64,000 nucleotides of DNA from Pterobdella sp. o SKG-2022 (Eukaryota; Annelida; Clitellata; Hirudinida; Piscicolidae): the NCBI GenBank assembly GCA_964035795.1, contig OZ038324.1, positions 9,215,077 to 9,279,076 on the forward strand, given 5' to 3'. The notes below the pieces were generated by a model. It was given only the letters and a program-made list of their open reading frames with translations, was not told where the DNA came from and made no database searches. The stretch's first letter is position 1, and the number at the start of each line of letters is the position of its first letter. Below are positions 27,479 through 42,000 of this stretch, piece after piece. Made by a program: the position numbers and the translations under genes.

Positions 27479-27549
27479 ACCCACAAACACTTAAGCATTT
27501 CATAATTCCCTGCATGCCTACAACTAAGCTCTTTTGACGTAAGTGTACA

Positions 27550-27556
27550 ATCATCG

Positions 27557-27616
<60 letters not shown>

Positions 27617-27676
27617 GCATCATCATCATCATCATCATCATCATCAGCATCATCCTCATCATCAGCATCATCATCG
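27550..27676. repeat. (CAT)n trinucleotide repeat
   Basis: About 125 bp of CAT repeat with occasional CAG and CCT units, only 70 bp from the (ACT)n tract. Confidence 0.97.
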
Positions 27677-28129
27677 TATTATTATTATTTCTATTAATAT
27701 TATTTTTTTTCTAATTTTTATTTTTTCATCATTATCAACGCTATTCATTTTTCATTAACGCACTTCACACAATGATTTTCATAGACCTCTCCACCATCTT
27801 TTTCTTCACCCTTCTCCTTCTCTTTTCCCTCTGCTTCATTTACTTCTTTCCATTCCACTTTTCATATTTTTCATCTAATTCCTCGTTTTCATATATTATT
27901 TTGATAGTTATTTTCTTTTCGCTTTTTCTCCAATTGCACCCCTACTCTACTTCTTTTTTTTTTCTTGCTTCCCATCTTTCTAATCATCCTCGTTTCGTTC
28001 CTCTCTTCTCCTCATCTTCCTCTTCATTCTCATTTCTTTCCTCTCTTTTTTCACGACAACATCGATTACTTACAAGTATTTGATTCCAAATGAACTTTTT
28101 GAAAGCAACTTTTGGGGAAAAATATTATT

Positions 28130-28930
28130 AATATAGATGGATAGGTAGTAGGATGTACAGATAGGTGGATGAAGAGATGGATGGCTGGGTGGATGGTGAA
28201 ATGGATGGATGGGTGGATAGTGAAAAAAATGAATGGATGGATGAGTGGATAGTAAGGTGAATGGTACAAATTAATTGATAGGTGAATGGATGGATAAAAT
28301 AAATTGGATGGATGGAAGGATAGAAAAATGCTTCAACAGTTATATGACAGACAAATGGAAATGGGATAAATTTTCCAATAATTGGATATAGCATGGAAAA
28401 ATTGATGAAGGAAAACTATTTAACCTATGTGAAGTGTGCAGACGTTGAAATGATGAATAGATGGCAGATGGAAGGAAAAGTCTGTGACAAAAACAAATGG
28501 ATAGATAAATGGATGAATACAGGATAACCAAAAAAAATAAGACGAATGAGTGAGTGAACGTATGAGGGAATGATGAATGTATAGGAGAATGATTTAAAGG
28601 ATATTTAAATAGACGGACGTATATATGTGCGGAAAAATAAATAAAGAAATTTATACAAGCTGAATGATGGAACGAAAGATAAATATGGATGAACAATATT
28701 ATTGAATGAATTATAAGAGGTGAATCAATAATGAGAGATGAATGATAAATGAAAGAAAATGGATACACGAATAAATGATGGATGAGTGAAGAAAAAACCC
28801 ATGGATGAATAGATCATGGTAAATAGAAGGAATTGGTGAATAGATGTATGGAGAATGAAATGGATGAGTGAATGATAATCAATGGATGGATGAGTAAATA
28901 AGGATTGATGGATGGATGAATCAAGCATGA
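28130..28930. repeat. ATGG tetranucleotide region
   Basis: About 800 bp of degenerate (GGATGGAT)n on the + strand with unit drift (GAATGAAT, GGTGGATA). The minus-strand frames rich in Ile, His, Pro and Ser are artefacts. Confidence 0.88.
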
Positions 28931-29637
28931 TGGATAGAAAAGGAAAACGCAGTGTTTAAACCAGTTAATCAAGAGGTAAACAAAGAAACAACAAAAGGCT
29001 ATTTACCATATTATTATTGTTATCTTTTTATATTTATAATCTTTTTTGTACAATTCCAAGTTGTGTCATTTAGTTTCACCCAATTTTTTTTTACAATTAC
29101 ATATAAGTTTATCACTTGATAATGTAAGCTAGCCTTACGAAAAGTTTCTTCGTGTCATTTAATAAACACTTTGTTGTCCTTACTTTTTGAAAGCTTTCAT
29201 CCTTTTACAATTCCATTATGTACACTTTTTATAACATGTTTTTCTTTCAGATTAATTTTTTTATCTGATTATTTTTTAATTATATTTACTCTTTATTTTA
29301 TGATTCATTTATTTTATTATTATCTTACGTGGGAACTTTTTCTTCATTATTTATTTTGATGATTATTTTTATTGCTCATATCATTTTTTTATTCTGTACA
29401 CATTGTAATTTTTCATCACCCTCTACTCAAGCACTTTACAAAGAATTCTAAATTAAATTTCAACAACTCACTTTTTTTTTTATATTTATATTCTCCCTAA
29501 TGTTTTTTCCATTATTTTTCCCATTATGATTTGTACACTTATCAATCCTATCTAAAATTTCTTTTAAAATTTTACATTATCTAACGTTTTATAACACTAT
29601 ATATATAATTAATTTTCGTCTTTAGACATAATCACAT

Positions 29638-30570
29638 TTAACAATGAGTCCCAATAATTCCTCGATACACATCTTTATCGATTTTTTCAATGTTGTCCAT
29701 GTTTAATTTGAGAGAGTTCATGTCATTTATTAATGTGTTGAAAAGAGTTGATGGTGGTCTGCCTCTTTTTCTCTTGGAATTCTTTAGAGCTTTTTCCAAA
29801 ATTTTTTTTGCTGGCGGGTCGTTATGGCATATGTGTCCCAGCATTTTCAACCTTCTCAGTCTCACTTCTTGGTGCAGAAGTGGTATGAAGGAGTTGCATT
29901 CTTCGTTTTTCATAACATTTGGCCAATGAACTTTTTCCAGTCTTTGTATGTGCTTTCTTTGAAAGAAGTCTATTGAGCTTATGATGCTTTTAGTGTCTGC
30001 CCAAGCACTGCAGCCATATAGGAAAATTGAGAAAACATAAGCTTTATAAATTCTTATTTTTTTCTCTATACTTATCCCACTTTTCCAAATTGGGTTTAAG
30101 CTGTTCATCGCTAGAGTTGCCAGAGTTTTCCTTTTTTTGATGTCCTCACATGTACCGACGTAGCTTTCAAGGATTTTCATTGTCTTCCACACAGTGTTCT
30201 CTTCGTTAATCAGCCTTTCTTCCGTTTTACTTTTGTTGAGCGTAAGACCCCATTTGCGGAATATTGCTTCAATTTCATATAGTTTAATGTCACTTGGTGA
30301 GACGAAATTTACGTCGTCGGCGTAAATGAGTTCATAGGAGTTTTCTGGGTAGGTGGTTCTTATCTCTTTCATGCATGCTTCTAAGTATACCGTGAACAAG
30401 ACGGGGCTCAGACCATCTCTTTGAGGGCATCCTATGTTTGTGGTAAAGCTTTCGCAAGTGTTTTTATTGTATCTTATGGCTGAGGTGGTGTTTGTTAAAA
30501 GAAGTTCGATTATTTTGAGTTCAGATTCTGGGATTATAGTGCTTAAAATTTCTATAACACTATTTTTATA
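29638..30570 (-). mobile_element. 5'-truncated non-LTR reverse transcriptase
   Basis: The minus strand is open for about 310 codons with clear reverse transcriptase signatures: GCPQRDGLSPVLF (motif B region, usual form GCPQGDGLSP), LIYADDVNF (catalytic YADD) and GLTLNKSKTE. These are followed by the post-polymerase region with FLYGCSAW and a basic KRKRGRPPS segment. There is no endonuclease domain, fingers region or start, so it is a dead 5'-truncated copy, the usual result of LINE insertion. The frame ends at TAA 29,638-29,640 with no frameshift, suggesting modest age. I cannot assign the clade confidently. Confidence 0.9.
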
Positions 30571-31317
30571 ATATTAACCTTCATTAATTATGTTATTTTT
30601 ATCGTTATTTTTTTTAGTTTTTTCTATATATTTGTTGTTACCCTATATGAATTAAACTCCCTTTTGTCATAAAATATAAATTACAACAGCTTTAACATAA
30701 ATCATTGCAAAAGAATACTTCGAACAATTTAAATGATGTAAAATAAACTTATTTGGTTTCTTGAATAAAAACATAAAACCAACCGTAAAACACATGAGGT
30801 AATTTTGTTGAGTTCACTTTTTATCATGGCGTACAATTTTAAATATGAAAATATTTTCCAAGTCTAATAAAGCTTTGTTATTTTTTTCCACTTAAAATTA
30901 TTTAAACTTTGGTGTTTAATATATCAAAAATTTATTTTTAAAAACCCCAATTTTAAAACTATTTCAAACTTGAGAAAAAATTGGATAATATTTAAATAAA
31001 TAATGTTTAAATAGATTTTTATGCGGCTAATCCTTAATCTAAAAATAATTGAAAATGCTGGGAATCTCGGAATCAACATTACTTTAATAATTCAAACAGT
31101 GGAAATCTAAAATAATATTCAATAATTCAAACAGTTTTCTTTAAATATTTATGGAACACCTTTTTTGATGCAGGGTTATGAAAAATATTTAAAACTGTTT
31201 TGGAGAAATTTCAAAAAAAAACTGCTAAAAAGAAAAATTTTTGGAAAAATGTCATCTTCTTCAGGAGTTCTAATCCTGCTTATTTCACACACTAATATAA
31301 ATATATGTATTTTTTTG

Positions 31318-31364
31318 TTATGAAAATATGTTATGCTCAGTTTAAGTATAGCATATTTTCATAA
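31318..31364. repeat. Short hairpin-forming inverted repeat
   Basis: Two 20-base arms (31,318-31,337 and 31,345-31,364; left arm TTATGAAAATATGTTATGCT) pair with two mismatches around a 7-base loop. It could be a solo MITE remnant or a transcribed hairpin; its AT content makes a chance origin possible. Confidence 0.5.
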
Positions 31365-33103
31365 TTATATTTATAATAATTATTATTATCATTTGAGTTT
31401 TTTAATAGCGCATAATTTACAATTGTAATTATTTTTGAAATCTTATGATTTTTTATTATTATTCATATTATATTTTTATTATTATTGTTCTCATCATAAT
31501 TAATTCCAGTGATTAATTTTTTTTACCTTCATAAATATCAATAATAATTTTTGGAAATTTTCTCTCAAAGATGTATGATAGCCATTAAAAAATTGAATTG
31601 CTGCACCTATTAATAAGAAAAAAATCATAAATAATAGAAAAACCAAACCAAGAAAAATCTCAATTTTTATGAAAGTTTGAGAAAAGTAAACTTAAAAAGT
31701 AGAAGAGATGGGAGAATAAAATTTCTAGTTTAAATCAAGTGAGAAATATTATCAGTGAAGAGAGGTCATGAAAATGTTACAATTTTAAACTATCGATACT
31801 ATTGTTATTATAATTATCGTTATATTTTATTTAATTTTTATTTATTATTGTTATTATTGGTATTTTTATAATTTATGTTATTATCAAAGTTTCCATTACT
31901 ATTATCATTATCAACCTTGTTGTTTTTATTTATATTTCTATAGGTTAAACGTTTGTTATTATTACCTGCCAAGCGTATGCTAATGGCAGAAACACCAAGT
32001 TAAGCGGATTAGAGGGCACAAGTTGACCGTTTGTACTACCATAAAGTGACCTACCAACTGTGTTCCTCAAGTCTGCATGGAACGCTCAAAGCAACAATGG
32101 AGATCTTGTATGCTCTTGTGAGCTTCCATGCTTTTCCTATTTTCTACGCAAATCTTTTAATGTTTCACTTCTATTTTTTTATTTATATTTTATTGTTTTT
32201 TATTTTTTTTGTCTGATGTAACCGTTTTTTATGGGTTTTTTTTATTTTTGTTTTTTGTTATGGTGCGTGATAAATGAGGGTCTTTAAAGATTAAAAGTTA
32301 ATCTACTCTAAACATTTCTAATTCTTTGCACTCAACAAAAAAAATAAGTTTAAATTTAGTGTTGTTTTTGTTTTTTGATAAATTATTCTCTGTTTTTAGT
32401 TCAAGCTCATCAAGACATAATCTGTTTATAATTTTATTTATAAATAATTAAATAAATGTAAAATAATATTTGAATTAACTTTTAAAATTGAAAATTTAAA
32501 GAATATTTTTGTTAATATTTGCTCCAAAAATTCAATATTCTTGGCGATATAATTGAATGTTTAAACGCTCAAAAGCTTGCTGTTAATATTTTTAATTGGG
32601 CAAGAAAAATTAACTAAGCGACTAAAATGACTGAAGATTAGTTTCAAGACCAATTTTGGTCTGTTCTGTAAAAAAGCCTCAAACATAAAATCTCCAAAAA
32701 ATTAAGAAAACTATTAACAAAAAAATAAAAATGAAAAATTGTGAAATAAATCAATAGTAATAGCTGACAACTTCAAGAATTTCAAAAAACCATTTGAATG
32801 AATGTCCATTTTTTGTGTATTTAATTCTTTTTTTTTTATATACTTTTACGTTTTTTTTTGTTCAGCTGTTTTGCTTTTAAGGCATATTCAACTTTTCACA
32901 ATTTGTTACCATATTTTTTTTCTATTTTTTAGAATTTAATTTTTTTTTTTAATATTTTTTTTCACTTGTTTTTGTTGGGTAATTCTTTTTCACTGCTCTC
33001 CAATGTTGTTGATATTTTTCCTATATTTTTTGATTTTCAAGTTTGCGATGGTTTTTTTTTGTTGATAAATGACCAGTGTTGCAAGTTTAATCTGAGTGTA
33101 ATT

Positions 33104-33481
<378 letters not shown>

Positions 33482-33599
33482 CATGTGTGTTTGAAACAAT
33501 TTTTAGATTTTCTTTATTATTCAAACATTTTTTATATTTTCATTTTTGTGCTTTTCTTCAATTGATTCATCCATAAATTCAAACATTGAATTATCTATC

Positions 33600-33770
33600 C
33601 CCCACATACACCACCCATACAACTCCTCATCTAGCCACACATCCACCCATCCACCCACATATTCACCCATCCACCCACACATTTACTCACCCACACAGCT
33701 ACCCATCCACCCATCCATTCATCCATCCTCTCATCCACCCATCCATTCACTCATCCACCCACCCATCAGG
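33600..33770. repeat. (CATCCACC)n tract upstream of the Ig gene start
   Basis: Degenerate CCATCCACCC repeats run up to CCCATCAG, five bases before the start codon at 33,774. They may be the pyrimidine tract of an acceptor after a non-coding first exon. Confidence 0.85.
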
Positions 33771-33773
33771 ACA

Positions 33774-36040
33774 ATGATCCACTTCATCTTTTTCTTCCCA
33801 CTCCTCATACCTTCTTCAACTTTTTTTGCAGGTATTCACTGAGTGTTTGTTATACATTCTCTGCAAGTTTTACTCTTATATACACTAACATAAAAGCTTA
33901 TAAAGTTGTTTTTATTTTTATTTTTTATTATTATTTACATTATTGTTACTTTTTGTTATTATTCTGTATTATCCCTCATTTTTGTTATTAATATTATTGT
34001 TTTTATTGCGATTCTCATTATTATTCATAGCCTCACTCCTCAATTTCCATTATCAATTTTAATTCAAAGTTTTCCGTATTTACTCAATTTTGATTTCGTA
34101 ACTTTAAAAAACCTAACAATAATAATAATAATAATAATAATTTAATTATTATTTTCATTATTATATTATTATTATTCGCCACAGACAATTTAGCGATGTG
34201 GACTCAAGAACAAACCTTACACGTGCCTCAAGGTCAGTGTATTTGAGAGAATAAAAAAATAAAAACAAAATAAGAATAATAAAAATATTTTTTATATATG
34301 AAGAAACCATAAAAAAAACATTGAAACAATGAAATAAGCGAGTAATAAAAATTTTTTATGAAATCATAATAATGAAAAAGTTAAAATTGGATAAATTAAA
34401 TAAAATAAACAGTGGAACCACAATAATAATAATAGAAAAAATAATAAGAGAAAAAAAAATGACTGGTAACTATGGTAATTATCTAAATGACCCTTGCATA
34501 CTTTTGAATGGTGTCACCAACTGAAGTTGAAATCTTCCGATTCTTACTTTTGTTGATTTTATATTTTTATTTTCACCCTTTTTTAGTTATTTTCACTTAT
34601 TTTTATATTATTTTGTCATTATCATTATTATTGTTATTGTTTTTATTATTATTGTTGTCATTATCATTATTAATATTATTGTTTTTATTATTATTGTTGT
34701 CATTATCATTATTAGTATTATTTTTGTTATTATTATTGTTGTTTTTGTTTTTTAGGTTGCAAGATTGTATTGAGATGCACTTTTGCCATGGAAAACTTCA
34801 ACCATTTTAACAACCCTGTGCTGTGGAAGAAGGTGTGTTTGTGTGTTTCTATGTTTGGGTGTGTGTTTATGTTTGGTTGTGTGTATCTTTGTCTTAGCAT
34901 GTTTTTTATGTGTGTCTATGTGTTTGTGTAAATTTTCATAAAAGTCTTTTTTGCCATTCATTTCAACATGTGTGTATTTTCGCTTGTTTTTGTGTGATTC
35001 CATTTTCACGAGCGTATCTTTCTATTTATCTTTCAGTTGATTATTTTTGTTTTCCAAGTTATACCTTTGTTTTTTTGTATAGTAATCTTCCAGTTGTTAT
35101 ATTTTTATGTCTTTTTGTCTGTAGTGTTGTGTTATTCTCAGTTTATGTTTTTTTAGAAATGAGTTTTTTTGTTTATTTCAATTTTTTTTGTTTTTATTTC
35201 AAAATGTGCCTACTCATTTGTTTTGTATGTTTGTCTAGTTTTTTGATTGAATTTGAATATACAAGCATGAAGTTTGTTTTAGTATCCAACATGTGTGTGT
35301 TTTTTTGTGTGACTGTCTGTATGTATGTCTTTTTGTGTGTTTATGTGTGAACGTCTGTGTAAATTCCCATGCGTTTATTTGTTATAATAAAAAAAATGAG
35401 GTCGTAAAAAAAGCATTTTTATAATTTCCAAATTAACTTTTAAACGAAATTTTTATTATGCTTTTTTATTTAAAAATGAATAAAAATAAATGAATTAAAT
35501 GTCATTAAACGTTTATTTTAATCAAAATAAACCCATCAGTTTTTTAAAAGTTGAATACACGTTTTTGAACTCCGTTTATTCTTCACTATTGAATAATTTA
35601 ACGACGCTTTTGCTCAATTTCTCAAAATTTTTTTTCAATTCTTTCTTGATGTCGGCGTGTTGTGGGCGTTGATTTAAAATTATGTTTCATTCATTTTAAA
35701 TTTATAAAACACTCACGCATACAAACTATGTGCGTGCTCGAATGAAGTTCACAAAGACAAATGTGTGTGCTCGTTGCACGTGCTTAGTTGAAACTCACAC
35801 ATGAAGTATGCATGCTCATTATTGAAAACAACATTGTAATTAAATTGCTGTTTGTACGTTCATGAGTTTATTAGTTCACACAATCAAATTTGAATAGATT
35901 AATTTTTGTATATATACACACACACGCACACGAACACACACAAACATATTCGGATGCCAGAAATACTCTTAACATTTAAGCATCTCACTGTTTGCTCAAT
36001 CTATCAGAAAAATAAAAGCACGCAAAATCCCTAACAAAAA

Positions 36041-36092
<52 letters not shown>

Positions 36093-39000
36093 CAGAAACA
36101 ATTAGAGGAAGAGACAGATATAAACATGATGTCATTAGTGATGCCGCCATTGCAAGATGGAGGAAGAGTAAAAGTGAACTACACACAACAAAATCATTTA
36201 ATGATTTTTGAGCTGCATCTCGACGGTTCGTGCAGTTTTGCTGTTTTTTTTTCTTTTTTTGACTTTTTTTTTTTGCTTTTCAGTCTATTCCAGTATTTTT
36301 CATCACTTTTTGTGTTTTTTTTTTTATGATGTTTTGCCGTGTTTTTTTTTTGTGGTTTTTAATGCTGTATATTTCGTTTTATTTGGTCTTTTCAGTCACT
36401 ATGTGGTTTCAATCTTATCATAGTCTGTTATACTGTCTCTTCATCTTTTGCAGTGTTTCTACCCATTTTGTGTTTTCAAGTTTATTGTTGTTTTTTTTGT
36501 GTTGTCACTCTGTTTTATGTTGTTTTTTTTTTGGTTCTTCATCACAACTTTGTTTTATTTTTTATGCTTTTTGAATACATTTTTCATGGCATCTCAGTCG
36601 TTCAAGTTTTATTTTCGTAGAATCATATTTGCAAACATAGATTCCTTCCTTTTATCTTCAGCTTAGCTGCGTTAAACACCTTTCTTGTTGAAAATGTTGG
36701 TAAAAACACAAAAACACAAAACCTCAACGTCATCAACCTGAGTTGAACCGACACTGTTCCATGTTACCAATAAACTCCTCCGGCCTTCAATACAAACGGG
36801 TAAGGGCTCTCTGTCTCCAAAAGTCAAGCTCTCTTACAGCTCTAAGAACTCTCAATTGAATTGTATCGACTAAGCCTTCCAATGCTTTGCACCATGTTAT
36901 CATTGTTATCATCATGACAATATGCCGCCTCAAGTTAATATGATTGTGATGAACTCATAAGCAAAACCATTTGATAGTTTCACTCTTTTTGTGATTTTAT
37001 GGTGTTATTATTATCGCTATTATTGTTTTGTTATCATTGTTATTGTTTTTTTTATTATTGTTGTTATTGTTTTTTTTATTATTGTTATTATTGTTTTTTT
37101 TATTATTGTTGTTATTGTTTTTTTATTGTTATTATTGTGAATAATATACAACTTGTTCTAGCGGTATTTAAGCTTATCGACCATGTGCAAGCCTTCATAG
37201 CAATTCTTTTATTGAAGTCGCCTGTAGTTATAATGCTAAATTCTTTTCGTTATTATTTTTCAGATATTTTTTTATTATGTTTTTTATTTTTTTTCTGTTT
37301 TTATGGTTCTTAGTATTGTTCTTATTATTTACTTTGAGATATTTATTGGTTCTTTGTGGCATTAAGACCTTGCAGGTTTTGGAAATTTTGAAGCTAGGAA
37401 CTTTTCATAAGCTCTTCATATCTGTATTCCATAATCAAAATTTTTTTATATGTTCGGTTAAAATTTTTTTTGCCAAACTTTGAGCTTGTCAATTTTTTAT
37501 AGTTATTTTGATTTTTTTTGCAAGTGGACCGTTCAGTCAAAAGTAGCAGAAAAAATTTAATTTTGAAAAATATTTTCTTTGAGAAAATTAATTATCTGTG
37601 TTTTGCATTTCACGAATAAAATTTTTTTTCAAAAACTTTTATGAAAAATAGAAATAATGTGATGTATTTTGCAAACATATATTCTGAAGTGGAAAAAAAA
37701 TCTGTCCAACAATTTAAATTTGAAAAATGCCATTTTGAGCTCTGTTAGTGCATTTCACAAAAACAAAAAAGAATTCAAGTGAAGGTGATTATGATGAAGA
37801 CACTCATGAAATCAACTAATAACGTTTTAAAAAATTAAATTTTTTCACAAAAAAAACTCTAAAAATGGACAAGAAACAAATAGTGAGATGATAAAACAGA
37901 AGTCGATGAATAACATCAGCAGCATTGACCGGAGGGAAACAGATGAATTAAGAAGCGTACAACAGCCTAAGTGAATCCTCTTTATAAGATAAAAAAAGCT
38001 CTAGTCTTTAATCATTCCAAGAACTCCAGTGCTGTTCAGTTAGCGTAGTGGTAGAGTGTTAAAAATCTTCCACGAAAACATTGTGTTCAACTCCGGCTTA
38101 GGCATCTTGAAACATCAAAAGCTGAAAGCGACAATCCTTATGCCACGATTCAGACCCATAAAACCCACACAAGCACACTCTAAAAGAGCTTGTCTGGGTT
38201 CAACGAAGTTATCTTGAAAGATATCGCCAATGTGCTTTTCAGCTTTCACTGCAACATTGAGCACTCTTGAGGCACATCCCCGTGTGGCACGGATGAATAA
38301 AAAGAGCTTCAATATAGGAGTTTTGGCTTGATGGATTCAGTTGCACTGATGCTTCTCAAGTCTTCCACAAGCATCTGTATTTTCTTCGTTTGTAGACGTC
38401 ATATAAGTTAGAAATAATTTTTTCAACTTTATTGAACACATACCAACAAGGGAGGAGGAAATGATGAAATACTTGTCAAAAAATCATAAAAAAAGCAACA
38501 ACATCATCAAAACGATAAACATTACATTAAGATGACGTAACAACGACGTCATCAATTACGTCACAAATAAATCATTTTGGCGCCAATCATGCTTTTGAGT
38601 CATCTATCACGTTGTACAAAAATTTTTTTATAGTTGCTACTATTTATTATTCATTTTTTTGTTTTTTTCTTTTTTTTTTGTTATTTAATATTAATATTTT
38701 TTAAAATTGTTTTTGCTATTAATTATCTTTTATTTCTTTTTCGTTTCCATCTTATGCTATTCTTTATAATTCATACATACATTCAACAATTTTTGCATGC
38801 ATTTTTGAACATTGTTTTTCATTTAAAATGAATAAAAATGGATTTTTTGTTAATTTCATTTTGAGGCAAATAGAAAAATAAAAAACTCCAAATTTTTTGT
38901 ACTTTTTATTCCATTTAACATCATTGAAGTTTATAATTGCATCAGGTATTTAAATAAAATATTTTCATCTTCTCACGCGGAAACATTTTTATAAAGAATT

Positions 39001-42000
39001 CAAAAAAAGTGTTTAATATGAATCTAAAAAATTTTCAAAAACTTTTTAATTCATGGCAAATTTGGCTCGAATTTCAGGAAATTTAAGATGTTTAAATTTG
39101 AGCGATAAAAGGAAAAAGTGCGAATGTTATGGCTGTAAGTTTGTTTCATCATTATTATTCTTTGGTGATGGGGTGGTTTTTTATTGGTCAGAAATAGTCC
39201 AATTCTATTATTTCTATTAATATTTCATCAGCAACACTATTCATATTTCAATTTATTAACCTATTAATTACCCATAGATTAAACTGTTAAAACAAAAAAT
39301 TTTTTTATTTCTCCATGTGGCCATCAACCCCGTTAACTCTCATACCACTAATTTATCCTTTTATCCACTCAACTACTACTCTTCCGTCCATCTACTCTTC
39401 ATCCACTCCACTTCCCACCAACTTATTCATCAATCTATCAGTATACTTACCTACCAACCCTCCCCCCCCCCCCCCCACAGACTCACGTCAAGAGGACACA
39501 GGCATGTACTCATGTATGGTTACAAGCCCTCTCAACCATGTCTTACACACTCTTAACCATCAGCTTTATGTTCATGGTTGGTGGGTTTGGGAAGAAGGTG
39601 GGTAAGAGGGTGAGTTGGTAGAGGGTTGTGGCTTGGTTGATGAATATATATTATTGAATGGTTTGTTGGTTTGTGTGTTGTTGAGATTGATGTGAGTTCG
39701 GAAGCAGGTTGGAATTGTCTCCAATAAATACAAAGTTGATGATGTGAAAGCTGTTCATGCTTTGGTGATGGTTGTGAAGATTGAGAAATGAGTAATAAGT
39801 TCAAGAAATTCATTATAGGTTTGAAAAGTGGATGGGGTATTGAAAAATTATATAGCGTTGAAGGTTAAACTGTGATGGTTAAGTAATATTTACACTTCAC
39901 AACTTTTGCGATATTAAACTGTTCTTAAAATGGAGTGAAAATATTTTTAGGTTATGTTTTTTGTGTTGTTCATAATTCAGCTTTCAAAAATTAAAAATTA
40001 TTTCAATTTCAACTATATTCCTCTCATTGAATTAATATTTTAACTTCAAAGATTGAAGCGGAAAACGAGTATTTAGTGTTTTTGGGAGATCAAAATATTT
40101 GTTTTTTTTACACGTCATTATCTTTTTAATTTCCAAAAATTTTGTTTTGAAAAAGTTTCAATTTATTTGAAAATTCTTCATTTCTTCTCCATGCAATTGA
40201 CTTATCTATTCATTCATCCATTTATTAGCTCACTCATCCATTCATTCATCCATACATTTTCTAATTTATTCTCTCATTCAGTTAATCTTTATCCATCAAT
40301 CAATTACAGCTGTTTGTGTATACAATTATCTGTTCATGCATTCACCCATTCATTCACTCTTAAAGTTATCCATCCACCCATCCATCCAATCATTCATTCA
40401 TTTGTGAATTTTTTCATCCATGCATTCATCCATTCATGCATCCATTGAAGAATGCATCAAAGCATGCATTCAAGCATGCGTCTGCCATATAAACACGTGA
40501 CTCAATCACGTGATCTCCCTTCATTTCGCCGTCTATCCATCTTACCTTCTTTTCCATGATTAATTAACTTTTTTATTAATTTTCCTTCTCCAATCTCACG
40601 TTTTTCCATCATTTTCCACTATTTTTCCACTTTTTTTCAACTCATTTCTAAATATTTATATATTTTATATGTAAACATCCATCCACTTGGCTTTCCAGCC
40701 AAATCCATCAATCCATCTTTTTCCCAAGTTTTTGCGTTTTGATACAAAATATTTTGCACTTTTCATTTTTTCAGCCATCCATCTTTCTTTTAAAATTTTT
40801 ACAACGTTTTTTTCGAGATTTGGGGCAATTTATGCAGCGTTGAAAAATGAAACACTAAAAACCCGAGCCCCAAAGTTTTCACCGTTCTTTTTAATAACAC
40901 ATATCTATTTGTTCATTATCTTTTTTTCCACTCTAGTATTCATTTGTTCCTTCATTTATCTATTTCTTTATTAGCTTCCCATCTATCTATCTATCTCTTC
41001 ATTCATCTGTACAATCCTTTCTCCATTCTTGCACCATTCCATCAACCCATTTTACCACCCATCCTTCCATGCATTTCCACATCCACTCACACATCCATTC
41101 ACCCACACATCAACCCAATCATCCACCCACACATCTACCCATCCACCCATCCAACCACCCACCTTTCACCTCTCCATTCATCATCAACATAATCCTCCCA
41201 TCACAACCTTTAAACCACCATTTATTTATTTCATTCCCATAATACCTTATTTTTTTTTTTAATTAAAAATTTTTTTTAATTTTGATTTTTTTCTCAATAA
41301 TAAAATCTCCGGAGCATCCGAGTTCTTGAGAATATTTATGGAACTTAGCATGAAAAATAATCAAAATTAATAGCGAAATCAAAAGTAATAAATCTCCTTG
41401 ATGTGGGCGATAAAAGGAACAAAGAACCAAGATTGCACCATAGATAAAATAAACAATTTATTTCTATGCTTTTGTTAGGCTTACCAGATTTGGTATTTTT
41501 ATAATGTTCCCTTTGTTGTTGGTCGTTTTGATGAAAAATTTCAAAAATTTAGCTTTTTTAAATTCCTATTTTGAAGTTCGAATTTTTTAAAATAATTCAA
41601 CAAAAAAAATATCAATTTAATTAAAATTTACAAACAAGCAAAGCAAAGCTTTGAAGGGAATTGTATCTGTATTAAATATGAATGGAAACTATCTCCAAAA
41701 CTGAATTCATCCCTAAACTTTTCCACCCACTTTTGTTCACTTTGATACTGTTAACAATTTTCAATGATATTAATTATATTTTTATTAAGCCTGGCAATCA
41801 TTATTTAAACAATTTCCACGCTATTAATAATTTTTTTATTTTTTAAATACCCGATTAATCATCTTCAATACCTTACACTATTCTCCGCTGTCATTAATCA
41901 TTTGCTCCATCTATCCATCCATCCATCCATCCATTCATCCATCCATCCATCCATTCATCCATCCATCCATTCATCCATCCATCCATCCATCCATTCATCC

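Noticed and set aside
28066..28928. Minus-strand frames rich in Ile, His, Pro and Ser
   Set aside because: Products of the ATGG/CATC tetranucleotide repeat. The same kind of frame occurs in every such tract in the window.
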